Part shown: piece after piece, positions 41,791 to 54,125 of the stretch
Position numbering within the stretch: position 1 is the first letter of the stretch
Layout: each line of letters opens with the position of its first letter
From: Agriotes lineatus
Taxonomy: Eukaryota; Arthropoda; Insecta; Coleoptera; Elateridae
DNA: 64,000 bases
Reading direction: 5' to 3'
Assembly (NCBI GenBank): GCA_940337035.1
Contig: CALNHX010005212.1
Location: forward strand, 1-64,000
Translations under genes and position numbers: made by a program
Notes under the pieces: model-generated
The model's input: the letters and a program-made list of their open reading frames with translations, nothing else
The model's database searches: none
Told to the model about the DNA's origin: nothing

Positions 41791-44700
41791 TACAATAACA
41801 ATTTCTGTAGTTAGTATTTGCTGCATAATGTCCTTTTCAGACGTTCTAACGTACTTGAATACTAAACTACTGAACTTGAATTTTTTGGATGCAGAATAAT
41901 TTGATATAGTAGTGATATATGGTTAAATAATTTCAAAATTTACTACTACAAGGGCTATAACCACTGCAGTCAATTCTTAGCCAGTTATTGAGCACCTGTT
42001 AATGATGGCACGTTTAGTCTGGCAACAATTATAATATTTTCGTCGCCACAATGCTATGATAGTAGTACAATAACAATTTCTGTAGTTAGTATTTGCTGGA
42101 AAACGTGCTTTTCAGGAGCTTACCCGTACTTGAATACCAACTTAGAAAATTTTAATTTTTATGCTGCAGAAAAATTTGATATAGTAGTAATATATGGTTA
42201 AATGATTTCAAAATATACTACTACCAGGGCTATAACAACTGCAGACAATTCTTAGCCAGTTCTTAAGCACCTTTTAATGATGGCACGCTTAGTCTGGCTA
42301 AAATTATTATATTTTGGTCGCCACTAAGCTATGATAGTAGTACAATAACAATTTATGTGGTTAACATTTGCTGCAAAACGTGCTTTTCAGTCGTTTTAAC
42401 GTAGTTGTATACTAAACTATTAAACCTGAATTTTTTGGATACAGAAAAATTTGATATAGTACTGCTATAAGGTTAAATGATTTCCATATATACTACTACA
42501 AGGGCTATAACCGCTACAGTCAATTCTTAGCCAGTTATTGAGCACCATTTAGTGATGGCACGACTACACTGACTACAATTATTAAATTTTGTTCGCCATT
42601 ACGCTATGATAGCTGTACAACAACAATTTCTGTAATTAATATTTTTGCAAAACTTGCTTTTCAGACGTTTTAACGTACTTAAATACTAAACTATTGAACT
42701 TGAATTTTGTGGTTGCAGAAGAATTTGATATAGTAGATATAGTAGATATGGTTAAATAATTTCCAAATATACCACTACAAAGGCTATAACCACTGCAGAC
42801 AATCCCTAGCCAGTTATTGAGCACCTGTTAATGATGGCACGCTTAGTCTGGTTACAATTATTATATTTTGATCACCACTAGGCTATGATAGTAGTACAAT
42901 AACAATTTAATGATGGCATGTTTAGTCTGGCTACAATTATTATAATTTGGTCGCCACCAAGCTATGACAGTAGGACAATAACTATTTCTGTAGTTAATAT
43001 TTGCTGCAGGACGTGCTTTTCTGGCGTTTAAACGTACTTGAATATTAACATAGAAAATTTTAATTTTTATGATGCAGAAAAATTTGATATAGTAGTGATA
43101 TATGGTTAAATGATATACTACTACAAGGGCTACAACCACAGCAGTCAATTCTTAGCCTGGTATTGAGCACCTGTTAATGATGGCACGCTTAGTCTGGCAA
43201 CAATTATTATATTTCCGTTGCCACTAAGCTATGATAGTAGTACAATAACAATTTCTGTAGTTAATATTTGGTGCAAAACGTGCTTTTCAGGCGTTTACAT
43301 GTACTTGTATACTAACTTAGAAAATTTTAATTTTTATGATGCAGAAAAATTTGATATAGTAGTGATATATGGTTAAATGATATACTACTACAAGGGCTAC
43401 AACCACAGCAGTCAATTCTTAGCCTGGTATTGAGCACCTGTTAATGATGGCACGCTTAGTCTGGCAACAATTATTATATTTCCGTTGCCACTAAGCTATG
43501 ATAGTAGTACAATAACAATTTCTGTAGTTAATATTTGGTGCAAAACGTGCTTTTCAGGCGTTTACATGTACTTGAATACTAACTTAGAAAATTTTAATTT
43601 TTATGATGCAGAAAAATTAATTTAGTAGTGATATATGGTTAAATGATTGCAAAATATACTACTGCAAGGGCTATAATCACAGCAGACAATTCTTAGCCAG
43701 TTCTTAAGCACCTTTCAATGATGGCTTAGTCTGGCTATAATTATTATATTTTGGTCGCCACTAAGCTATGATAGTAGTACAATAACAATTTCTGTAGTTA
43801 ATATTGGGTGCAAAACGTGCTTTTCAGGCGTTTACATGTACTTGTATACTAACTTAGAAAATTTTAATTTTTATGATGCAGAAAAATTTGATATAGTAGT
43901 GATATATGGTTAAATGATATCAAAATATACTACTACAAGGGCTACAACCACTGCAGTCAATTCTTAGCCTGGTATTGAGCACCTGTTAATGATGGCACGC
44001 TTAGTCTGGCAACAATTATTATATTTTGGTCTTCACTAAGCTATGATAGTAGTACAATAACAATTTCTGTAGTTAATATTGGGTGCAAAACGTGCTTTTC
44101 AGGCGTTTACTTGTACTTGAATACTAACTTAGAAAATTTTAATTTTTATGGTGCAAAAAAATTTGATATAGTAGTGATATATTTAAATGATCGCAAAATA
44201 TACTACTACAAGGGCTATAACCACTGCAGAAAATGCTTAGCCAGTTCTTAAGCACCTTTTAATGATGGCATGTTTAGTCTGGCTACAGTTATTATATTTT
44301 GGTCGCCACCAAGCTATGACAGTAGTACAATAACTATTTCTGTAGTTAATATTTGCTGCAAGACCTGCTTTTCTGGCGTTTAAACGTACTTGAATATTAA
44401 CATAGAAAATTTTAATTTTTATGATGCAGAAAAATTTGATATAGTAGTGTTATATGGTTAAATGATATCAGAATATACTACTACAAGGGTTACAACCACT
44501 GCAGTCAATTCTTAGCCTGGTATTGAGCACCTGTTAATGATGGCACGCTTAGTCTGGCAACAATTATTATATTTTCGTTGCCACTAAGCTATGATAGTAG
44601 TACAATAACAATTTCTGTAGTTGCTATTTGGTGCAAAACGTGCTTTTCAGGCGTTTACACGTACTTGAATACTAACTTAGAAAATTTTAATTTATATGAT

Positions 44701-47036
44701 GCAGAAAAATTAATTTAGTAGTGATATATTGTTAAATGATTGCAAAATATACTACTACAAGGGCTACAACCACTGCAGTCAATTCTTAGCCAGGTAATGA
44801 GCACCTGTTAATGATGGCACGCCTTGTCTGGCAACAATTATTATATTTTGGTCATCACTAAGCTATGATAGTAGTACAATAACAATTTCTGTAGTTAATA
44901 TTGGGTGCAAAACGTGCTTTTCAGGCGTTTAGTTGTACTTGAATACTAACTTAGAAAATTTAAATTTTTATGATGCAAACAAATTTGATATAGTAGTGAT
45001 ATATTTAAATGATTGCAAAATATACTACTACAAGGGCTATAACCACTGCAGACAATTCTTAGCCAGTTCTTAAGCACCTTTTAATGATGGCATGTTTAGT
45101 CTGGCTACAATTATTATATTTTGGTCGCCACCAAGCTATGACAGTAGTACAATAACTATTTCTGTAGTTAATATTTGCTGCAAGACGTGCTTTTCTGGCT
45201 TTTAAACGTACTTGAATATTAACATAGAAAATTTAAATTTTTATGATGCAGAAAAATTTGATATTGTAGTGTTATATGGTTAAATGTTATCAAAATATAC
45301 TACTACAAGGGCTACAACCACTGCAGTCAATTCTTAGCCTGGTATTGAGCACCTGTTAATGATGGCACGCTTAGTCTGGCAACAATTATTATATTTTCGT
45401 TGCCACTAAGCTATGATAGTAGTACAATAACAATTTCTGTAGTTAATATTTGGTGCAAAACGTGCTTTTTAGGCGTTTACACGTACTTGAATACTAACTT
45501 AGAAAATTTTAATTTTTATGATGCAAAAAAATTTGATATAGTAGTGATATATGGTTAAATGATATCAAAATATTCTACTACAAGGGCTACAACCACTGCA
45601 GTCAATTCTTAGTCTGGCAACAATTATTATATTTTGGTCTTCACTAAGCTATGATAGTAGTACAATAACAATTTCTGTAGCTAATATTGGGTGCAAAACG
45701 TGCTTTTCAGGCGTTTACTTGTACTTGAATACTAACTTAGAAAATTTTAATTTTTATGATGCAAAAAAATTTGATATAGTAGTGATATATTTAAATGATT
45801 GCAAAATATACTACTACAAGGGCTATAACCACTGCAGAAAATGCTTAGCCAGTTCTTAAGCACCTTTTAATGATGGCATGTATAGTCTGGCTACAATTAT
45901 TATATTTTGGTCGCCACCAAGCTATGACAGTAGTACAATAGTTAATATTTGCGGCAAGACGTGCTTTTCTGGCGTTTAAACGTACTTGAATATTAACATA
46001 GAAAATTTTAATTTTTATGATGCAGAAAAATTTGATATAGTAGTGATATATGGGCTACAACCACTGCAGTCAATTCTTAGACTGGTATTGAGCACCTGTT
46101 AATGATGGCACGCTTAGTCTGGCAACAATTATTATATTTTGGTCGCCACTAAGCTATGATAGTAGTACAATAATAATTTCTGTAGTTAGTATTAGATATA
46201 GTAGTGATATATAGTAAAATAATTTCCAAATATACCACTGCAAAGGCTATAACCACTAAAGACAATCCTTAGCCAGTTATTGAGCACCTGTTAATGATGG
46301 CTCGCTTAGTCTGGCAACAATTACTATATTTTGTTCGCCACTAAGCTATGATAGTAGTACAATAACTATTTCTGTATTTAATATATGCTGCAAAACCTGC
46401 TTCTCAAGCGTTTACACGTACTTGAATACTAACTTAGAAAATTTTAATTTTTATGATGCAGAAAAATTTGATATAGTAGTGATATATGGTTAAATGAGTT
46501 CAAAATATACTACTACAAGGGCTATAACCACTGCAGACAATTCTTAGCCAGTTCTTGAGCACCTTTTAATAATGGGATGCTTAGTCGTTCTACAATTATG
46601 ATACTTTGGTCGCCACTAAGCTATGATAGTAGTACAATAACAACTTCTGTAGCTAATAATTGCTGCAAAACGTGCTTTACAGACTTTTTAATGTACTTGA
46701 ATACTAAACTACCAAGCATGAACTTTTTGCAGGCAGACAAATTTGATATAGTTGTGATAGACGTTTAAATTATTTCAAAATATAGTATTACAAGGGCTAT
46801 AAATGCTGCAGTCAATTCTTAGCCAGTTATTGAGCACCTGTTAAAGATGGCACGCTTAGTCTGGCAACAATTATAATATTTTGGTCGCCACTAAGCTATG
46901 ATAGTAATACAATAACAATGGCTGTAGTTAGTATTTGCTGAAAAACGTGCTTTTCAGACGTTTTAACGTACTTGAATAACAAACTATTGAACTTGAATTT
47001 TTTGGATGCAGAAAAATCTGATGTATTAGTGATATA
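41791..47036. repeat. Diverged flank satellite, segment 2
   Basis: About nineteen old monomers. Between 43100 and 46100 two forms alternate, one with GGTATTGAGCACCTG and TCTGGCAACAATT, the other with TTCTTAAGCACC and GCATGTTTAGTCTGG, as if an earlier higher-order pattern had decayed. Rearranged monomers occur. An internal deletion joins AACAATTT to AATGATGGCATG at about 42907. The dyad spacer is lost at about 43118 and 46050. Truncations lie at about 45613 and 46190. No gene is recognised. Minus-strand open frames here are satellite read backwards. Confidence 0.93.
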
Positions 47037-47362
47037 CTAGCTACCAGTGAGACAAATGTCTCATTTAATAAAACAAAAAAAACCGTTTTTCAAATAGAAC
47101 GCGTATTAAATAAAAACAATAATATTTTTTAGAATCACGTGATTGAAATTCGGTTCCTGACCTGACATTACCATTCGAAACATATAACTTTAATAACTTT
47201 TTTCTCTATCTCTTACGGTTTGGCTGCTGAAACAGCGTCCCGGACGGACCAGCGTCCCGCACGAACGGAAATCACGTGATTTCTCGAAAACCGGAAATGC
47301 CACGTGACTGAAATTCGGTTCCTGACCTGGTATGACCATTCCAAACATATAACTTTCATAAC
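47037..47362. mobile_element. 326-bp insertion flanked by an 11-bp direct repeat
   Basis: Satellite ends with TTAGTGATATA (47026-47036), and the same 11 bp recurs at 47363-47373 as satellite resumes. The insert starts CTAGCTACCAGTGAGAC and contains the hairpin TGAGAC-AAAT-GTCTCA. Two copies of a 64-bp direct repeat (47136-47198 and 47301-47364, both starting CACGTGA and containing AAATTCGGTTCCTGACCTG) are spaced 165 bp. Between them is the perfect 16-bp palindrome GAAATCACGTGATTTC (47268-47283). The second repeat copy runs up to the right boundary. No coding frame. It is probably a non-autonomous element or a fragment of another repeat family. Confidence 0.65.
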
Positions 47363-50300
47363 TTAGTGATATATGGTTAAATAATTTCCAAATTACATAT
47401 GCAAAGGCTATAACCACTGAAGACAATCCTTAGCCAGTTATTGAGCACCTGTTAATGATGGCTCGCTTAGTCTGGCAACAATTATTATATCTTGTTCGCC
47501 ACTAAGTTATGATAGTAGTACAATAACAATTTCTGCAGTTAATCATTGCTGAAAAAACGTGCTTTTCAGGCGTTTACACGTACTTGAATACTAACTTTAA
47601 AAAAAATTATTTTTATGATGCAGAAAAATTTAATATAGTAGTGATATATGGTTAAATGATTGCAAAATATACTCCTACAAGGGCTATAACCACTGCAGTC
47701 AATTCTTAGCCAGTTATTGAGCACTTGTTAATGATGGCACGCTTATTCTGGCAAAAATTATTATATTTTGGTCGCCACTAAGCTATGGTAGTAGTACAAT
47801 AACTATGTCTGTATTTAATATATGCTGCAAAACCTGCTTCTCAGGCGTTTACACGTACTTGAATACTAACTTAGAATATTTTAATTTTTATGATGCAGAA
47901 AAATTTGATATAGTAGTGATATATGGTTAAATGATTTCAAAATATACTACTACAAAGGCTATAACCACTGCAGACAATTCTTAGCCAGTTCTTGAGCACC
48001 TTTTAATAATGGGATGCTTAGTCTTTCTACAATTATGATATTTTGGTCGCCACTAAGCTATGATAGTAGTACAATAGCAACTTCTGTAGCTAATAATTGC
48101 TGCAAAACGTGCTTTACAGACTTTTTAATGTTCTTGAATACTAAACTACTAAGATTGAACTTTTAGCAGGCAGAAAAACATGATATAGTTGTGATAGACG
48201 TTTAAATTATTTCAAAATATAGTATCACAAGGGCTATAAATGCTGCAGTCAATTCTTAGCCAGTTATTGAGCACCTGTTAAAGATGGCACGCTTAGTCTG
48301 GCAACAATTATAATATTTTGGTCGCCACTAAGCTATGATAGTAATACAATAACAATGGCTGTAGTTGGTATCTGCTAAAAAACGTGCTTTTCAGACGTTT
48401 TAACGTACTTGAATAACGAACTATTGAACTTGAATTTTTTGGATGCAGAAAAATTTGATATAGTAGTGATATATGGTTAAATTATTTCAAAATATACTAC
48501 TACAAGGGCTATAACCACAGCAGACAATTCTTAGCCAGTTCTTGAGCATCTTTTTAATGATGGCATACTTAGTCTGGCTAAAGTTATTATATTCTGGTCG
48601 CCATTAAGCTATAATAGTAGTACAACAACAATTTCGGTAGTTAGTAATTGCTGCAAAACGTGCTTTTCAGACGTTTTAACGTACTTTAATACTAACTTAC
48701 AAAATTTTAATTTTTATGATGCAGAAAAATTTGATATAGTAGTGATATGTGGTTAAACGATTTCAAACTATACTACTACAAGGGCTATAACCACTGCAGA
48801 CAATTCTTAGCCAGTTCTTGAGCACCTTTTAATGATGGCATGCATAGTCTGGCTTTAATTATTATATTTTGGTCGCCACTAAACTATGATAGTAGTACAA
48901 TAACAATTTCTGTAGTTAATATTTGCTGCAAAACGTGCTTTTCATGAGTTTTATCCTACTTGAATACTAAACTACTAAACTTGAATTTTTTTGGATGCAG
49001 AAGAATTTGATATAGTAGTGATATATGGTTAAATAATTTCAAAATATTTCACTACAAAGGCTATAACCACTGAAGACAATTCCTAGCCAGTTATTGAGCA
49101 CCTGTTAATGATGGCTCGCTTAGTCTGGCTACAATTATTATATTTTGGTCTCCACTACTCTATAATAGAAGTACAATAACAATTTCTGTAGTTAATATTT
49201 GCTGCAAAACGTGCTCTTTAGACGATTTAACGTACTTGAATACTAAACTATTAAACTTGAATTTTATAAATGCACTAATATGATATATTAGTGATATATG
49301 GTTAAATGATTTCATAATATACTACTACAAGGGCTATAACCACTGCAGACAAATCTTAACCAGTTTTTGAGCACCTTTTAATGATCGCACGCTTAGTCTA
49401 GCTGCAATTATCATACTTCGGTCTCCACTAAGCTATGATAGTTGTACAATAACAATTTCTGTAGTTAATATTTGCTACAAAACGTGGTTTTCAGAGGTTT
49501 TATCGTACTTGAATACTAACTCACAAAATTTTAATTTTTATGATGCAGAAAAATTTGATATAGTAGTGATATATGGTTAAATTATTTCAAAATATACTAC
49601 TACAAGGGCTATAACCCCTGCAGACAATTCTTAGCCAGTTCTTTAGCACCTGTTAATGATGGCAGGCTTAAGCTGGCTGCAGTTATTATATTTTGGTCGC
49701 CACTAAGCTATGATAGCAGTACAATAACAATTTCGGTAGTTAATATTTGCTGCAAGACGTGCTTTTCAGACTTTTAACGTACTTGAATACTAAACTACTA
49801 AACCTGAACTTTTTGGATGCAAAAAAATTTGATCTAGTAGTGATATTAGGTTAAATGATTACCATATAATATACTACTGCAAGGGCTATAACCACTGCAG
49901 TCAATTCTTAGCCAGTTACTGAGCACCTGTTAATGATGGCATGCTTAGTCTGGCTATAATTATTATATTTTGGTCGCACTAAGCTATGATAGTAGTACAA
50001 TAACAATTTGTGTAGTTAATATTTGCTGCAAGACGTGCCTCAGACGTTTTAACGTACTTGAATAAGAAACTATTAAACTTGAATTTTTTGGATGCAGAAG
50101 AATTTGATCTAGTAGTGATATATGGTTAAATGATTACCATATAAATTACTACAAGGGCTATAACTACTGAAGTCAATTCTTAGCCAGTTATTGAGCACCT
50201 GTTAATGATGGCACCCTTAGTTTGTCTACAATTATTATATTTTGGTCGCCACTAAGCTATGATAGTAGTACAATAACAATTTCTGTAGTTAGTATTTGCT

Positions 50301-50965
50301 ACAAAAGGTTATTTTCAGACGTTTTAACGTACCTACTTGAATACTAACTTACAACATTTTTATTTTTATGATGCAGAAAAATTTGATATATTCATGATAT
50401 ATGGTTAAATGATTTCAAACTACACTACTACAAGGGCTGTAACCACTGCAGACAATTCTTAACCGGTTCTTGAGCACCTGTTAATAATGGAATGCATAGT
50501 CTGGCTGCAGTTATTATATTTTGGTCGCCACTAAGCTATGATAGTAGTACAATAATAATTTCGGTGGTTAATATTTGCTGCTAGACGTGCTTTACAGACG
50601 TTTTATGGTACTTGAATACTAAACTATTAAACTTGAATCTTTTGAATACAGAAGAATTTGATATAGTAGTGATATATGGTTAAATGATTTCAAAATACAC
50701 TACTACAAGGGCTGCAACCACTGCAGACAATTCTTAGCCGATTCTTGAGCACCTGTTAATAATGGCATGCTTAGTCTGGCTGCAATTATTATATTTTGGT
50801 CGCCACTAAGCTATGATAGCAGTACAATAATAATTTCGGTAGTTAATATTTGCTGCAAGACGTGCTTTTTAGACGTTTTAACGTACTTGAATACTAAACT
50901 ACTAAACTTGAATTTTTTGGATGCAGAAGAATTTGATATAGAAGTGATATATGGTTAAATGATTT
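47363..50965. repeat. Diverged flank satellite, segment 3
   Basis: About thirteen old monomers with landmark spacing near 275 bp and frequent small indels. The last monomer, 50767-50958, keeps the 63-codon frame intact. Segments around 46500-46900 and 47930-48400 are similar to each other (shared GGGATGCTTAGTC, AATAATTGCTGC and TTAAAGATGGCACGC), an old duplication of about 1.43 kb period. The segment ends at the LINE target site. Confidence 0.93.
50957..50965. repeat. LINE target site duplication, left copy
   Basis: AAATGATTT lies directly before the first LINE base and recurs at 57192-57200 after the A-tract. It is the spacer of the satellite dyad. The following satellite base C is kept on the left as part of, or next to, the element start. 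Confidence 0.85.
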
Positions 50966-51151
50966 CACTTGAACTTGAACTCGCAGCACAAGACCGTCGA
51001 TGTTGACGCTACGATATTCAATCGCGAACTTTTGTTGATGATAACGCGACTTCGAGGTTGTCGTCCTATTTACAATCTGTGTTACTTATTTAAATTGCAC
51101 GCGTTATAGTAGTTCGTTAAATTTTTGAAGGCCCTAGGGCCGAGTATCGCA

Positions 51152-52588
51152 ATGTTCCCGCAAACCTCATTCATCAATGCTACAGGTCTTTATTACGACA
51201 TAAATTCACAACAATACTTACCACCAAACCAAACTCCAATACAACAAAATAATTATCAGTCCGCCCAACAGCAGCTCCAACAACCACAAGTAAGTTTATT
51301 TGCACATCCGTTATCGCAGCAAACAAATTATTCCACAACTCCGCAAATATATCAACCTATAAATTCACAAAACCTATCTAATTATCAAATCGAACCAATG
51401 CAAACAGAAGCAGAATGGAAAAAAGTTGAATATAAAAAGAGAACATATTCCAGTCAAGAGGCAAGCATCAGCACAAAAAAACAAATAATTTCACCAAATT
51501 ATTGGTTAAACAAGCCTACTCCTACTAAAAACTCTTTTGAAAAGCTACCAAACGACAAGGATTCAGAAAACGAATCATCGGCTACACCCCCTAAACCAAT
51601 AAAAGCTCCCCCAATTTTTGTAAGTGGGGTACAAAACATAGCCCCTTTGCAAGAATTGCTAAATACGATAACCTCTAACGAATATACCTTAAAAGTTTTA
51701 AATAATGATCAAGTTAAAATACAAGTAAATAAATCAGAAAAATATCTCGTAGTTATGGATGAACTACTGAAGAAAGGTTCACAGTGCTATACCTACCAAA
51801 TGAAAGATAAAAGAAGTTTTAAAGTCGTTTTAAAAGGGCTACACCCATCCACAGATATTAATGATATTAAAAAAGAAATCGGAGAGAAAGGTCATAAGGT
51901 ACTTCGAATCAATAATATTCAAAGAACTCAACAAGGAGATATCAAAAATTTAAAAATTCCGACATCATCCTTCTTTATAGAACTACAGCAGCAGGATAAT
52001 AATAAGGACATCTACAACATTCAATATCTACAACATACATCTATCAACTTCGAACAACCTTATAAAAAGCGTGACATTCCCCAATGCATAAAATGCCAAG
52101 CGTTCGGCCACACCAAAAATTATTGCTACAGAAAACCTAAATGCGTCAAGTGTGCAGGTGATCATCTGACCAGTGAATGCACATGGTTATAAAAAAGAAA
52201 GGAAGTGGTGTGCTGTAACTGTAAAGGTAACCACCCCGCTAGTTATAAGGGATGTAGTGTCCGGAAACAACTACAGCGGAAGTTGTATCCTACCCTTAGA
52301 GATAAAAAACTGATGGGAAGACTAAGTCAGCCGTTGCCAGTCCCAGCTACGATCCAAAATACTATTCCTCAGGTAAATCCTTCACAACCACAAACTGCTA
52401 GTTCATACGCACAAAAAGTACAAAGTAATCCAAATAATCTAGCACAAACTAGTTCCCAACAGTTTCAGCTCACTCAACCTAATGATCGTATCACTAAAAT
52501 TGAGGAAATTGTACAGAAATTATCAGAAAGAATAGACACGTTGTTAAACATTGTTACTGCGCTTTTAGCTAAGACTAACAATGGCTAA
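51152..52588 (+). pseudogene. LINE ORF1: gag-like nucleic-acid-binding protein, one in-frame stop
   Basis: ORF1 proteins of jockey elements bind the element RNA and escort it as a ribonucleoprotein. ATG at 51152 (GCAATGTTCCCG) is the first in-frame ATG. The N-terminal third is rich in Gln, Asn, Pro and Ser. Basic and lysine-rich stretches follow, then a gag core with the segment FKVVLKGLHPSTDINDIKKE near residues 225-245. Three zinc knuckles come next: CIKCQAFGHTKNYC at about residue 312, CVKCAGDHLTSEC at about 331, and CNCKGNHPASYKGC at about 355. A TAA at 52190-52192 (codon 347) falls between the second and third knuckles, yet the frame stays open on both sides, so a single nonsense change explains the break. 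The C-terminus is a heptad-like helix (KIEEIVQKLSERIDTLL). The stop codon overlaps the ORF2 start as ATGGCTAA. Confidence 0.92.
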
Positions 52589-53785
52589 TTTAATAAAAAT
52601 AGGAGTCTGGAACGCTAACGGCTTGGCTCAAGGAAGCCAAGAATTAAAAACATTTTTAATGCTACAAAACTTGGATGTTATGTTTATCTCTGAAACCCAT
52701 TTTACACAAAAGAGTTATTTACGTATACCAGGGTTCTCCATATACGACACCGCACACCCTGATGGCAAAGCCCATGGAGGCACCACTATAATAATAAAAA
52801 AACTCTATAAAACACCACGCAAATGAAAGTTTCTCAGAAGACTTTTTACAAGCGACTACCGTCACAATACAAGACGATGTTGAACCTATTGTATTATCAG
52901 CTGTGTATTCTCCACCAAAGCACATCATCAAAAAGGAACAATACCTACAATATTTTCAAACGTTGGGAAACCGATTCATCAGCGGAGGCGACTTCAACGC
53001 TAAACATCCTTGGTGGGGTTCTAGAAGAAATGTACCAACGCTAAAAGGAAAGCAGTTATATCTAGCCATGCAATGCAAAAATTTAACACCACTGTCAACG
53101 GGTGAACCAACATATTGGCCAGCAGATAGACGAAGAGTACCTGACGTCATCGACTTCTGTATAACGAAAGGTATACCCGCTACACACTTAGATATAAAAT
53201 CAAATTTAGACCTATCATCCGATCACTCCCCCTTAATTGTTACTCTGAGCGCAAACATTATACAAAAACCCAAACCTCCTAGACTGCATACTAATAAAAC
53301 AAACTGGGAGCTATTTAGAGACATAATGAATAATTATCACTTTAATCCATCTCTTAAAAATAAAAACGAATTAGATATAGCAATAGACACGCTGACACAA
53401 ACTATACAAGAAGCCGCATGGGAAGCCACTCCTTTAGAAGATGTTAAAATGCAGCAAAAAACCTGCACAGACAATGTTAAAACAAAAATACTAGAAAAAA
53501 GAAAATTAAGAAAACAGTGGCAACAAACAAGATCCCCGCGTGATAAAACGAAATTGAATAAAGCGACAAAAGAACTAAAACAAATTCTAGAAGAAGAAAG
53601 AAATACGCACATACAAAAATATCTACAAGGACCATCGGCCACTAAGGATACAAACTACTCATTGTGGCAGGCAACTAAAAACATCAAACAACCTCAACAG
53701 TACAAGCCTGCATTGAAACTCGCTCACGGCAAGTGGGCCAGAACAAGTAAAGAAAAAGCTGAAGCTTTTTCAGAGCATCTAGAAA
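52581..53785 (+). pseudogene. LINE ORF2, 5' part: endonuclease domain, frameshifted
   Basis: Start ATG at 52581 overlaps the ORF1 stop. This part encodes the apurinic/apyrimidinic-type endonuclease that nicks the target DNA. Visible motifs are WNANGL near the start, ISETHF, AHGGTTIIIK, then GGDFNAKHPWWGSRR (about 52985-53030) and SSDHSPLIV (about 53213-53240). The last two carry the Asp/Asn and Asp-His catalytic pairs. A one-base length change in the seven-A run at 52796-52802 moves the frame, and reading resumes at 52801 in the next frame and stays open. After the endonuclease comes a lysine- and glutamine-rich linker (about 53440-53700). The frame is cut at GAGCATCTAGAA (EHLE) by the nested insertion at about 53785. 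Confidence 0.93.
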
Positions 53786-53918
53786 TAGTATATTACATAC
53801 CGAGGTGGAAAGTGTTTCATTCCTGTCGAGAGATTAGGTAGTTAACCGAGACGCGTAGCGTCGAGGTCAACTTTATCTCGAGACAGGAATGAAACTTTTC
53901 ACCGAGGTTTGTATACTA
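53786..53918. mobile_element. 133-bp foldback (near-perfect inverted repeat)
   Basis: The sequence reads TAGTATA at its left end and TATACTA at its right end. It is palindromic through its whole length around the centre GACGC-GTA-GCGTC (53850-53862). Long matched arms include TTTCATTCCTGTC (53815-53827) against GACAGGAATGAAA (53882-53894), with a few mismatches and a 10-bp offset at the outer end. It is flanked on the left by AAA in the LINE and on the right by TTTT of the recombinase element. It could be a separate foldback MITE or the hairpin end of the adjoining element. Confidence 0.75.
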
Positions 53919-53958
53919 TTTTACTCACAATCATATTTTATTTAATTAGGTAAGTTTC
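53919..53958. repeat. Left terminal inverted repeat of the recombinase element
   Basis: TTTTACTCACAATC (53919-53932) is the exact reverse complement of 55544-55557. Further in, AGGTAAGTTTC (53948-53958) matches the reverse complement of 55523-55533 at ten of eleven bases. The two blocks are separated by 15 bp here and 10 bp at the other end. Confidence 0.75.
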
Positions 53959-54125
53959 AAATAATACCTATTTATATCGCAGTTTAATAAGTCACTTTAA
54001 CAAAGAAACCTGTGACGCTGCTGCTAAGTAACATGACTAGTTGATTTTGACAGTTCAGTAATTATTATTGTCAAGTCTGTTTGCAGCTTCTGTAATAATT
54101 AATTTTTAACGTTATTTCCTCAAAA

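Noticed and set aside
42636..43148. Minus-strand open frames of 62 and 95 codons
   Set aside because: They are the reverse strand of satellite monomers and cross monomer joins. They have no start context and no similarity to each other beyond the repeat.
47190..47426. Minus-strand open frame across the small insert
   Set aside because: It runs through the insert/satellite junction at 47362, so it cannot be an ancestral gene.
52719..53642. Minus-strand and alternative-frame open frames over LINE ORF2
   Set aside because: They are shadows of the endonuclease frame, which carries clear motifs.
53950..53982. Possible 5' leader intron of the recombinase gene (GTAAGT to GCAG)
   Set aside because: It would be only 33 bp, below the usable minimum for spliceosomal introns. 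The GTAAGT is also part of the inverted-repeat block.
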